From Alternaria dauci (taxonomy: Eukaryota; Ascomycota; Dothideomycetes; Pleosporales; Pleosporaceae), in contig NC_091279.1 of the NCBI RefSeq assembly GCF_042100115.1, positions 1,488,001 to 1,552,000 on the forward strand: a stretch of 64,000 nucleotides of DNA, read 5' to 3'. Both the position numbers and the translations under genes were made by a program. Below the pieces are notes generated by a model, which searched no databases, was not told where the DNA came from, and saw only the letters and a list, made by a program, of their open reading frames with translations. This document shows, in pieces, positions 1-11,649 of the stretch. Numbering within the stretch: the stretch's first letter is position 1; each line of letters opens with the position of its first letter.

Positions 1-134
1 AGAGGGGAGTGGGAGGACCCAGTATAGGAAAGTTCAGGGGCGGTACACTGAGTTTGAGTAAGAAGGATGTGCAGAGTATCACGGGTGGTGGGGGTTCCAA
101 GGGAAAGACCAAGGGCAAGAAGGGGCGGAGATGA
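1..134 (+). CDS. C-terminal fragment of a basic protein, possibly SLX9-like ribosome biogenesis factor (partial, 5' end outside window)
   Basis: Reading from base 3, an open frame of 43 codons ends at TGA 132-134. It reads as a genuine protein tail: a GKFRGGTLSLSKKDVQSI segment followed by a glycine stretch and a Lys/Gly/Arg-rich end (KGKTKGKKGRR). A short hydrophobic/Ser-Lys-Lys-Asp block next to a basic tail is typical of nucleolar ribosome-biogenesis proteins, and the block reminds me of the C-terminus of fungal SLX9. That name is a recollection from a short motif and is tentative. The upstream part lies left of the window, so length and exon structure cannot be judged. The coding call rests on amino-acid character; the family call is weak. 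Confidence 0.5.
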   Translation, partial: RGVGGPSIGKFRGGTLSLSKKDVQSITGGGGSKGKTKGKKGRR

Positions 135-1137
135 GAATGAGGACGTTGAGATACCCAATATGAATTATGCGACTCGAGTCGAGATGCCCCAACACGCACG
201 TATTCAGAGACTAGCTGTTATGCACGGCGTGTCACGAAGCTTGTTCATCAAGTGCCTTGAGGCGCTTTCGCAAGGACCTGCCTTGACTTCCTAGAAGACT
301 TTCCAGCGGTCGCAGATGAGACGAGTCTCCCTGTGATCAGAAGGGGCTTCGACAGACAGCGGCGAATATCAAAGTGTCTCTTGCGCAAAGTGACAACAAC
401 GGAGGATGTGGACACATATATGAATACATATATGGTCGCGGCAAGTGATCATCTAGCCTTTTGCCTTCATTTCTCGTTCAAGGTCAATCACTCACTCCTT
501 CTACTTCGAAATCAACCCACTAAGATCTGCCTTCTGCATAAGAAGTGGAGGATTCGCACGATGCTCGAGAAGCAAGAATTTGACAGGTCCACACCAGAAT
601 GGACGGTATGCTCGGTGAAAGAGATCATCTGGCCTGGGTTCCCTACAAGTTCATCTTGGAAACCCGAGCTATTGCACTACCCAAGTCTCCCTATATGTTT
701 CCAAGGAACACACCGCTATCGTGGCATTCTACAAAAAGTGTATCGAGACACGACGACGTCTCCCTGTAGGCAGAGAAATTCAAAATGATACCAGAAATTA
801 GCCGGGAATCAATCAAGGGTGATACTGATTTGAAATCAGATATCATGCATTCGCAAGGCACCTTTCTCTAGCATGGCAATACGTTGTACCTATTTTAGAG
901 ATCATCTTGGTACCTAATCTGTGATCGTCCCAGATATTCCGTATATATGGATCCACTAGAAGTGACGGGTATAGACATCCGGACGTTTGACTCTCCCGAC
1001 TACTGAAGATAACCGTGTATTACTCGAGTAAAGTGACAAATTGCTCCATGAACCTTAGGTATGTACTGTGAACCCGATCGTCCGGTACAAGGACCGTAGT
1101 TCCATTAGCACGACCACGCGAGTTAATCACGCACCCC

Positions 1138-1194
1138 GCTGTAACCGCTGTAACCGAAGAGCATAACGTGCCGTGACAGCGTGTGCAGCGTGTG
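1138..1194. repeat. Two neighbouring tandem 9-mer duplications
   Basis: GCTGTAACC is directly duplicated at 1138-1155 and CAGCGTGTG at 1177-1194. Both are exact and lie 21 bases apart in otherwise unremarkable DNA. They look like small slippage or insertion duplications. Confidence 0.5.
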
Positions 1195-1272
1195 TCAAAA
1201 CTTTGGTCGATGGGGTATCACAAGGCGTTTGCCCTCTATAAACTTCGCCTAACCTGCCTACGATCTTAGCGT

Positions 1273-1308
1273 ACCGGCAACCAAAAATTTTGATTCTTGG
1301 TTACCGGT
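1273..1308. repeat. Imperfect inverted repeat, 12-bp arms
   Basis: The left arm ACCGGCAACCAA (1273-1284) and right arm TTGGTTACCGGT (1297-1308) are reverse complements except at one position, with a 12-base loop rich in A and T. The mismatch is a C/T transition. Function is unknown. It could be a transposon-end remnant or a chance hairpin. Confidence 0.5.
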
Positions 1309-2010
1309 CAGCCCTATTTCAGAAAGTACTCCGGTAGTGCTTGGATGGTGTATAGGGCTAGCGATAGTCGCAAATTGTATCCAGACGTCATGTTGTGCTG
1401 ATGGTTCGGCGGGTCCAATCAATTATCATCGCGCTTGTTTGAACCGAGCTGTTCAGCTGAATGCCTAGGGTGTGATTCTATTGGCAGCGGATTGTGGGTG
1501 CAGTGTTTTCGCATGTCGGCTTCCGAGCTGAAACTATGAGCGCTTAAACGGCTTATGAAGTGGGTAATGTTGGACTGAAGGAGGGTGAGTGGGCAAGTAG
1601 TCTACCGGCGCGAAGTATTAGGCTACCAGGACACACTGAAGGTTGGGTCTATTCAGCCTCCAGTGATGGGTCGAAGTCTCCTGATGTATATCAACGGATT
1701 AACGAATACCTGCCTACGTAGGTATGAGGATCGGAAAAGGTTGATGGACTAGTGAAGGAGAAGAGGAAGTGCGAGTCATCCATGCCCAGGTGACCATGAC
1801 AAAGAGACCAAAATGAAAATCTATCTCTTCACATGTTGGTCGCTGCGTAACATGTGGTAATCGTATCCGATGATTGTTTCCCATGGCACATTATTTTGAA
1901 GAATCATATTCCCCCATATGCAGACCTATCCAGATACATCGGAAATATATATCGCAGTTATTGCCCTTAAGGGTATAGTGGCCAACCGACCCTTCTCTCC
2001 GAATGAGCCT

Positions 2011-2029
2011 GAAGCTAATATTTAGCTTC
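2011..2029. repeat. Short perfect hairpin
   Basis: GAAGCTAA (2011-2018) and TTAGCTTC (2022-2029) form perfect 8-bp arms around a 3-base spacer. No gene is adjacent, so a terminator role is not supported. Confidence 0.4.
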
Positions 2030-3072
2030 GGTTCTCAACCAAACTCCATTCCATGGTCTGTGAGCGTATACTGAGCAAGTCAACATATCTTTCGTGCTGT
2101 GCACAACTTTGGAATGCTTCCAACCTGGAGCTAATATAGTAAGTACCAACCACCGTCCCCTACCTGATTCCATTCATCTTCGAAAGGAATAACGCATCTT
2201 GAGGGCAGTTACCATCATCACACTTGCCACAAGGTCTTCTAGGGTAGCTTCATCATAAACAAACGGGCACGAATTTCCCGGCATGCCAAAGTGGGAGAAC
2301 TAGATATGGAGCACGGACACTACATCGTATACTTCGCCAGCGTAGATGTACTGCTCGGTGACAGTGATCATCTTGAACTGATCAAAAATTAAGAGACGGA
2401 CTCTAATACCGAAAAAGCTAAGATGCACCCAAGGTCCAACAGTCTTGGATGAGACTCTAAGGCCAAACGAAGGTGACTACGATGCTCTCTCCAAATTCAT
2501 GGGAAAGTGCGCATCCTCATCCTACACGCCGAAAGCGTATAAGTGAGTACAATGGATGTCGAGTGCTCATTAAAAATCGATATTGCTATCCGTGGCCTCC
2601 ATTCCCGAAAGAATCTCCATCACGGTCCTAACACAATCTAGTGCCGCTGAAGTACAGATGCGACGAGGCTATTGGATAGCACTTGATCGTGCGGTTCCAG
2701 AGTCAGTAGCTGCGAATTTTAGAAGCCATGGAGAGGTTGCTAGACTTTCTTGCACACACTTAGAGCCCGATGAGTCTGCAGGATCGAGTGGGCGACCGAT
2801 GAGAGATGAAGCATTGAGTATGAAGATGATGACATAAGCTAGTCAAATAATCCATCGTTTCTCATGAAACGTGGCTTCATGTGATTACGACCAGTCATGC
2901 CTTGTGGGTCTAATTGAAGGAATGGTCCTCTGCATACATGACTGATGCTTCTAGTTAGAAGTCTCAGCCTCGTCTATTGCACATTTGACTTGGTCAATTC
3001 TGTAACATCAGACATCTCCACTTGCAGGGTACGGCACAAGCTCTACCTCTTCGGTCAGCATGCAGAAGGATT

Positions 3073-4402
3073 CTACCGCGAGCAGCAACCGTTACGTCTG
3101 AATACGAAAGCGATGTTTCCGAATAATATTAGCATGCAGTAAGCTCCCGTTGAAGGCTCAGATACGAACGTCCTTTGGAAGCAGAGGGCTATCGGCTCGT
3201 CTACTATGCGTGGTGCTAGAATCCTACTTGCTATAGCAGGGAAGAATGCATTAAAGATGGAATACCGATTAGCCTCCCATGGCGTGCGCTCGGCTACAAT
3301 CGTATATGCTGACAAGGCTGGCATCGAAGGGCAACGAGTCGCAGTGAGGACTTTGATCAGAGGCTGTGCAAGACTGTGATGCTGGTCACGATGTACCCTT
3401 GATGGAATGTTCAGCCTCACTACAGCTGGATAATGTTGGGAAACGCTCGATCGGTGGCGGAATGGGGCAGTGGCGATCCACATGGGCTTGGATAGGGGGA
3501 TCTCAACACAGCGATCCATCCCATTCTTTTGCAGTTGGCCATGCAGAGAAGGTCTATTCTTGGGAGGGAAGGGTGCACACGCGTCAGTGAGGCAAGCCCG
3601 CAAAACCCCTCGAGGGTGGCGAACGATTGCAATGTGGCCCTTACACGGCCTCATGAGACTCAGGTCGTATGCTTCGCCAATGCATACATTTGTATCATGT
3701 GGCGGTTCCGTACCTCTCTTTACGCACATCTTTGAATGGAGGCGGGCCGTTACGTGATGCGCATTTGCCATCGGCTGATGCGGAAGCTGGCCGGTCGCGG
3801 GTTCGACGACGTCGCCCTGACATGCTGCGCGTACGTGACGGTCTCGCCGGCGACCCTACGTGTTATGCCACGATATGTGTCGAGTGATTTCCACCATCAG
3901 GAGCGTCTGCTTGCACCGTTGATAGATCTGTTGGCCTGAAACTCGGTTGGTCGGTACATTGTGAGCTACAGAGATCTAGAGGCACGGCTTTCATGCAAGA
4001 TTGACGAAATGCGGAAGCGGAAGCGGGCACCTCACCGATGAAGATCTGTAGGAATAGCAAGAAGGGCCGAATGCTCGCCATGGATCCATCGTCAAGGGAA
4101 ACGCAAGATCTGAGGTTTCTTTTCGAATCTGTGTGGGTGAAAAAATCCCTGGTTGGAGTTGGGGAAGCGGCTGGCGGGGCGGACTGGGTAGCTGGGAAGG
4201 GCCGGGATGCTGCCGATGTATCTCGTTGAGATGCTGCTCGGGAGCCCGCCTCAAGGAGGGCGAGCGTCCTGGAGTGGTCTCCAGACACACACACACACAC
4301 CACTAAGAAAGCAGCTTTCATTGGTGGGTGTATCCGCCGGCGGCCAGTGGCTTCGCGTAACGCACACAGCGTCCCTGGTGGCGTCGCACGATTGCACTCC
4401 AC
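3073..4402 (-). other. Two consecutive unexplained ORFs on the minus strand
   Basis: Frames of 232 aa (3073-3771) and 179 aa (3863-4402) lie in tandem on the minus strand. Both are rich in Arg, His, Pro, Cys and Ser, with no recognisable motif, signal peptide or family pattern, and the opposite strand is also open in several frames. This mix is what unconstrained DNA of roughly 50% GC gives, so I do not call a gene. If something real exists in the left desert besides the zinc-finger gene, this is a place to look. Confidence 0.15.
4285..4300. repeat. (AC)8 microsatellite
   Basis: Eight uninterrupted AC dinucleotides occur in non-coding sequence. Confidence 0.7.
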
Positions 4403-7400
4403 CCTATCTCATTCTCTCACAGATCACAGGCGCAAAGACACAACAGCTCGCCTATCTGGAACAACAATGGCAGTATCTGATCTGGGTCAAGGAGACTGAC
4501 GCTACCTCTCTGCGGTCCATCACCCCGCCATCTTAAACAGTCGGCAGACACCATTGTGCATTATAGCAACGAAAGGTACGCTAGGCTTAGTACAGTTCCG
4601 TTTCGAGCGCTGTGCATAATCCTACGGCGGCTACAAGGTGCCGTTCCCTAGATCTTGAGGGCACGGAGCGTTGCGTTCTGATCGGTGGGCCGCGTCAAAA
4701 TACCTCGCCGACCACTCTGATACCAGCGGCACAACCGAAAATGTTCTTTACTAACAATCAGTGCAGATGGAGAAATGTGATCAGTCACAGGTCGAGGCTG
4801 AATTTTGCAGAGAGATGGATTAGGGAGCCTTTAGCACAATCGCGGCTACTGCCGGTGTCAAACTGTCACTTCAAACTCGTTATATTGACGCCCGGTAAAT
4901 AGGTTATGCCAAGATCCTCGAGTGGCCATCGCATGCCCAGTGTCGACCAAAGCATCGCTCCACCTCCAAGTCTTCAGGTTCGTTCTTGAGCCTGGTATGA
5001 CTCAAGATGATTGCAAACTACCTCGTTGAGATGACAGCATGCTCCGTGTGTTGCCTTTCATTCCACACTCACGAGTCCATTCCTTGCTATCTGACGCCAT
5101 TGTATCGACCCGCTATAGCGGAACGCCCAGTCAGGTACATCGGAATCGCGTTCTCAGATCATGCACGCTGCGTTCAAACGAGTTAGTTTCAGTCACCTGA
5201 TCCTGGAAGTTTATGCGCCTCCCCTGCTGGTGCAACCTTCATTCTGTCATCATCGCTTTCCGAATATACACTCGGCGCCTGTCTTTCACGCCAAGACTAC
5301 TAGCGTGTAGTCGGCCATGCAGCAGTGCATGGTTCTAATTGCAGATTCTCATTGCCGGGCGCAGGGGCGATGAAGGTGCATCAGATCCGATGAAGACTCC
5401 AATACGAACTGGCAGGGAAACTGACTCAAGCTACACACCATTACAGAACACCATATCGTGGCTGGAGATTTTCGAACTTCTGGAATTCTAGCGCTTGAGT
5501 TGAAGCGATTGACCAGGATTTTCTCTGAAACATGATGACACCATGTGGTGACATGCATATTGTACGTAGTGATCGACGCGTGATTTACTGTATACACGAC
5601 AGATCAAGCATCTCAACGCTACCACTTTCGCATGCATGTAAGCCGGTAGTGTACCAGACTCTTCTAGACCGATTTACCGCCATTTCGAGATTCCGAGAAG
5701 AGAGTGGCCTTGGAGTCGAGGTTTGGTGCATCGCTTACGATCTTATCTGTATCAAGAGGCGAACGATGAGAGATCTGTACGTCACGCCACTGAGGTGTAG
5801 CGTGTATGATCATCCAGATCGATCTTTTCTAGAAGGTGACAGGCGATGAAGGTGGCGGTAGAATGGAGATCTGCATGGGATACGTGGATACCGTGAGTAG
5901 GAAGATGGCGGTGGCATTTCCACACAGTGAAGCTTTGCTACCAGGGTGTTCCAGGTATCGCAGCTTGATGTAACATGTTGAGAGGTACAAAGGCTGGGAA
6001 CCCACTGCTAACTCTCTAAAGGATTCAACCGTAGTCGGTGCATGTCAAAACCGGCTTATGTACTTCTTCCGTGGTTAGCTTTGGCGGCTGCATTACATCG
6101 GCATTGTTGGCTGCTACTACCGAGCTCAGCCTTCGCCTTGCCATTGTTGTTAGCCATTATTGGGCGAGCATCCTATGTCTTACTTCCCTGTTGGATATAC
6201 CTTAGTACTTGCGGTGAGTGTTGTTCAAGCATACAGCTACACTTCAACACGAGCGTATCTGCTGGACGTGATTGATGGTGTCGAGCCTACGTGTCAGCAT
6301 TTCGAAATGCAGTAGCTCCAGGTCAACAGTCCCGAGACACCTGGCGGTCAGGCTCAGTTGCTTCGTTGGCCTTCCTTCCACGGACATGGCAGTAGAGGGT
6401 TGTTGAATTGCGACTGGAATATGAAGCGTTGATTGCGCTGGATCAGCCTATTGTGATACCCCATGGTACATTCCGAAGCGTGACATTGTTGAGGCGGGAA
6501 TAATTGCAGCTTGTCCATCGAAACCATATGTTGATATTGGTACCCACCATCCTGGAAGGTTTCTCTGGTCTTCACGGTGGGTACCGAGATAAGAAGACTG
6601 GAGGACAACTTGGAAGCAAAGCGCTGGTAGCGATGCTTGCCGGCCGGATGACGGTCAAAGGTTTCTAGAGGTAGCCCAGGAGCTAACTAGACCGTACAGC
6701 ACCATGTTGCTGACCACTGAAGACGCAAGAAGTGATCGACAGTGAGTCCTGGATCATGAGGAGGGTGCTGTCTTCCACACTCGTATACAATGCGGTGTAG
6801 ATACGCGAGCACCAAGCGATGTGGAAGTGTTCAGGGGATTACATGAGCAGCCATGGCTGGACGATGGAGTCGAACACGATCCGATGGTGAAGGCAGGGAA
6901 CATGGGATGAAACACATGGGCGGCCCCCGGGGAAGCGATCGGGCCTATCCGTTTGGTCAGTGGCCTCTGCGACCGGCCTGCCCGCCTAACCCAGGTGGGT
7001 CTGACAGGACGAACTGTGCGCCTTTAGCCCGTGTGCCCAGGATCTTTGCTCGGTTAGCATCACGCACATGCATGCGTCATTTGGCTAGTATAAGGTTCAC
7101 GAACCATTCGCTTCACTCGACAGTCGACATCTGGTGAAGCGGACACTAACACAGACAGACCACTAGATGGCGATCGCAGACCGCTATCACCGAACAAGGA
7201 CCGCGGCCTGTTGCCGCTGGTTCCGTGCGCCGCCGCCGCCGCTGCCGCCCGCACAGCCAACGCCTGCCATGAAGGTATCGATGGACCGGACGCAAAGGGG
7301 AAATATGGGGAATGGGGTTTTCTGGCAAGTCGAGGTTCACTCGAGGGAGATAGGAGAGGAGTGGTTCAGTGATTTGGAGCCATACCCATGTGATATCTTG

Positions 7401-10157
7401 GCACCACAACAATCTTGCTCAGAGACCGCTCCACGCAAGACTATCTAGGTAAGGCGAGTCCACACCGCTGCGATACAGATTTCATTGCAGACGAGCATGC
7501 CTTGATGGTCCGTCATCTCAAGGAGGTTGAAGTGCGAGATTTGATGCCGCATGATGGTGTCCTGCACTCGTTTGAGGCTACTGCAGGTCCACGATTTCGG
7601 AAGAAGAATTTCTTAGTATTGCAACCCCCCTCCAAACCTCACTTGCCAGCATCAACAGCACCGACCTTAGGTCGAGTGGTCGTCCTCAAGCCACGCGGCT
7701 CAACGAAACCCTGCACTTCGGATCTTTGTATCCTGGTGTACGAGGTTGGAGCAATCGCGCTCTAGACAAGATACCGCAAGGGTCTGCACGAGTGATCCGG
7801 TGAAATCCTTGGACGCGATCGATACCCCCCGGTACAGAAGTCCGCCACACAAATTGCTCGTATACTCGTCCCAACCTACCTCGACCCGATCTCCAAGTGC
7901 CGGATGTGGAAGGAGGAGGGCACTCGTCCCAAGGGAGGTGTAGATTGGTCACATCCATACAGCTTTCAGCTCTGTTCTCTTGGTAGGGATACCCCGAGGG
8001 CATGTAATTGAATGTTGGACAGTGCTTCCCACGGAGAAGTGGAGAGATGGGTGCACAGCCATGCCATCTCGGTATGTTGCAATTCCGTAGTCGCCTATGC
8101 CGCTGCTTAGCATGTAGATCAATAGCACGATCCGAAGCCCCTGCAGCTGTTTGAGATCCTGGGAGCACTGACTTTGTATTTCAAATACACGTCGAGAAAA
8201 CGGTCGTCAATCGGGCTGTCAAGGATGAAATAGTTTAGTTTGGTCGATACGGGAAACCTAAGCTGCTTAGAGATCGGAGCGCGTTGTTGGAAGTTAATTT
8301 CCAAAGATGGCGTTTCGGATTGTAGTATAGAGGTTAGTGGGACCAAGGGCCGTTGGTGGCAGGTCTAATGGCGCAATAGAGACAGTGGATACGTAGGGAC
8401 GCGCGCGCCGTACATAGCGTCGCTTTAGAGACATCGCCGACCGTGACGCCACGAGAGTCTGAACTCACGGTTGGGCCACAGCGTGTGGCGGGTAGCAATA
8501 ATTCTGATCGCCCGTAACGCAGGGGCGCCAATAGCAAATACAGAGATGGGCGGGGTTGCGGACACCAAAGGCAGGAACTTCGATGGTACCGTGTAGCTGA
8601 GAGGATGCTTGACGAAGTGCCCCAATGAATGAGAAAGGTTCCACACAAGCGCCGAAGTAGGATGAATGTCTTTGACGCAAGATTGCCGTAATCGCGTGAG
8701 CAAATGTCTGGAGCTGATGGCTCGAGTTGGGTTAGCGCCATCTGCCACAGCCACGTGATTTAGAGCTGTTGACTCCGTCCATGTGCGGGCAGAGACCCTG
8801 TGAGAACCGTGATGCTTTTCCAGCACGTTGATCTCCAAAAACAACTCTTCACGTCGATAACACCATTCGAGTCCGAAATGCGATTGTTTTCAGCTCCGAC
8901 CACTGCGATGCTCGACCTCATAAGCTTTGAAACGAAGCCGAAGTGGGGCGGCTTACCCGTCTGCTTCCCCGATGACAGGCTGGGACTCCCATACAGACTA
9001 GTGGACGTCAAGATTTAACCTGTGCAGCGTCGGGGCGCCGCCTTCTATTACCTAAGGTACTTTGGGTTTGAGGCGTTCCATTCGTAGGTGGAGGTAATGA
9101 GCTTGCCTGGAAACACCAATGATTGGCGAGTGTGGGCTTCATCTACAGACCCGTCAACGCCCCGGGTAGAAGCGTGGACCGCCACGCCGCCGTCGATTAT
9201 CGGACGCAATAGCGCATATCTGCACCCACGTGTGTATGTACGGAAGACCAGGAGTCGCGCTTCACACTACGCCGAGGACCCAAGAAATCGCCAGCCACAA
9301 TAAGCCAGCATGCGAGGATCCTCACCGGGATGCCGGCCTGGCCTGCCTAGCACACGGGAACCTGTACTTTGTCGTATGCTCGCGGAATCGACTATACGTT
9401 TCTGTTGGTGATGATGCGCAAGCCGTGCATGTTTCACGGTCGGCCTCGACGTCTACAGTGTAACAGCTGCTGTGGGTAGGACAATCGGACAGCCGACACC
9501 CGATATGCAGGGAGGCTCAACATTGACTCCTGGGGTAGGCCGCACGGTGAATTTTGGCAGTCATTAACGTATCGACAAATGGGGTGTGGCTTGGGCATCC
9601 TGTCCTAAGGAACCCCCACACTGCACATGAGACGGCGAAGTGCGTCCGTTCACACCTTGGACCGTACCCCGGTTCCGCCTTCAGACTGCATCCTGGCCGG
9701 CTGTCGTGCCCCGTACATCCACCCTTCTCTGCTGGTTAGCCTTCCACTAAAGCCTTCATCCCAGCAACCTCTTGGCTGCATGCGAGAGCGATATTCCCTG
9801 TCGGTCTTGCAACCATGTTCTGGCTTGCGACCCTAGTCCCTTCGGCTTGATCCACTACAAACACCATCCTTGCTTGCGGGATGCTCACAGTGGTAGTGTA
9901 TCGAGTTGGCCCATTCATATGTAAAGCCCCAAACGCTCCCCCATACCACAGTCAGATCGATCGAGCAAATCTACAACACTCCCACGTCATCTGATCCTCC
10001 ATCTCTACCGCATCTTATTATTGCAGTCTTGATAGATCTGCTCCCGACAGCTCACGGCCCAGCCCATACTTGCTACCCACTTCCGCGTTACCAACCGCAG
10101 GGTATATCGCCATTGCACCACTTTGCCCATCCCGTGGCAATAGCATCTTCCTCTGCC
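4403..10157. other. Gene-poor stretch upstream of the zinc-finger gene
   Basis: Only short ORFs of unconvincing composition are present. A 10-bp perfect inverted repeat with a 27-base loop lies at 6539-6585, and a CGCCGC-type GC-rich run at about 7227-7250. The last few hundred bases before 10158 should hold the promoter and leader of the zinc-finger gene. The frame of that gene is open back to 9906 but has no ATG there. No transposase, reverse transcriptase or integrase motif was seen. Confidence 0.45.
6539..6585. repeat. Inverted repeat with 10-bp perfect arms
   Basis: GGTACCCACC (6539-6548) and GGTGGGTACC (6576-6585) are perfect reverse complements separated by 27 bases. There is no adjacent gene and no other copy was noticed in the window. 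Confidence 0.5.
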
Positions 10158-11649
10158 ATGGCTACCGTGGTTGCGTCTCACAACATTGGACTTTGGCAAG
10201 ACCGACGAGAACCATCAATGCACATTCCCAATATGCATCTGAACAACATCATGCCTCCCTACGACACTTCGCGGAGCGTCTCCAATGCCCCAGTCTCTCG
10301 CGAATATCAACCTACCTCAAACCACATGGACATCAACAACATGCCGCTCTACTCAGCAAACACTCTCACCAGCTCAGTCCCATACCAAGCAGGAGCATAT
10401 GCGTATGACGTCCCTACATCGGTACCGGTAAACCCATACAACATGCAGCCGTCTTCCTACTACTCACCGAATATGCCACATCCCGTGTCATACGCTCAAT
10501 CACATGACATGCAGCCACTTCCCACCCTGCCAGATGTCCGACATGTCTTCAACCCAAACGTCAAGTCTGAGGGCACATCACCAGCGCAGTCAAACCAAAT
10601 GTATGCGGACCCGACCTACGGAACCGAACTGAAGCGATCCACCTCAGAGCCTACCGAAGGTAGTGGTGTCAACTTCGCCACAGATGTGGATACTCTTATG
10701 AGGGCCATCCAGGCTAAACAGACGAACCCGCCTCCAGAGAATGAGCACAAGGTATGTCATCAACTGCACGGCCTCAAATCCGACCTTTCTAATGTTTGTT
10801 AGGACGACGCGTCAAAGAGTGCTCAGAAGCCTAGGAAGCGTTACCAGTGCACTGTGCCCAACTGCAACAAGAGCTTCTACCAAAAGACGCATCTCGAGAT
10901 CCACATCCGCGCCCATACCGGCGATAAGCCATTCCCTTGCAAAGCACCAGGATGTGGCCAGTCCTTCTCGCAACTGGGTAACCTCAAGACACACGAAAGG
11001 CGTCATACTGGAGAGCGGCCATACAGCTGCGACATCTGTGGCAAGACATTTGCCCAACGTGGCAACGTTCGTGCACACAAGATTGTTCACCAACAGATCA
11101 AGCCCTTCAGCTGCAAGCTAGACGACTGTGGCAAGCAGTTCACTCAACTCGGAAACCTTAAGGTCAGTTTCTCTCATCAAGACCGTATGCTCTGTCACTA
11201 ACTGGTTGTAGTCCCATCAAAACAAGTTTCACGCTGCTACCCTGAGGTACCTTACCACAAAGTTTGCGACTATCAACCCAGGCGATTGCGTCTCTCAAGC
11301 AGACAAGGAGCTTTGGGAGTACTTCGCATCCCTGTACAAGAACTCCAACAAGGGTATCAAAGGTCGAGGCAAGGACAGGCGTATCTCTGCCATGTCATCA
11401 TCCGCTTCTTCATACCCCTCTTCCTACGCCTCTATGCCCATGGCCTCCATGTCCCGCGGCTACGCCAGCTCTTTCCACCAGCACAGCAGTGATCGTAGCA
11501 GCCGCTGTTCGTCGATGTCTTCAGACACCATCCCAATACAACGAGCGGACAGCGCATACGATTTCAGTGCACCGATGCACAACGGGTACCACCACCCCCA
11601 AGGCAATGGCTACGACGACATGGTCTTTCCTGAACGAAAGATGTACTGA
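10158..11649 (+). CDS. AZF1: AZF1-like C2H2 zinc-finger transcription factor
   Basis: Three exons: 10158-10751, 10803-11162 and 11212-11649, with introns of 51 and 49 nt; predicted 463 aa. The N-terminal 200 residues are rich in Asn, Pro, Ser, Tyr and Met, like an activation region. Four tandem C2H2 fingers occupy about residues 212-330. Fingers 1, 2 and 4 have C-x4-C spacing and finger 3 has C-x2-C. TGEKP-like linkers (TGDKP, TGERP) join the first three, and the second intron splits the fourth finger. The finger block and the following [14 protein letters not shown] helix resemble yeast Azf1. The Ser-rich tail ends in a basic motif (PERKMY). It is probably a nuclear DNA-binding regulator; targets cannot be read from sequence. 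Yeast Azf1 acts in carbon-source and cell-wall gene control, and transfer of that role is inference. The start is the first in-frame ATG (MATVVASHN). It is the only clear gene in the left 18 kb. Confidence 0.88.

Larger units (their letters stand above)
135..3072. other. Gene-poor stretch, no convincing gene
   Basis: I see no ORF with recognisable protein character and no credible chain of exons. The first part is presumably the 3' flank of the gene ending at 134. Small structural elements are present: two tandem 9-mers (1138-1155 and 1177-1194), an imperfect 12-bp inverted repeat (1273-1308) and an 8-bp hairpin (2011-2029). Base composition is balanced and CpA/TpG dinucleotides are common, so this is not a strongly RIP-mutated AT-rich block. 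Confidence 0.5.

Noticed and set aside
3800..3815. tRNA B-box-like GGTTCGAC
   Set aside because: The invariant final C of the B box is missing and no cloverleaf could be folded around it.
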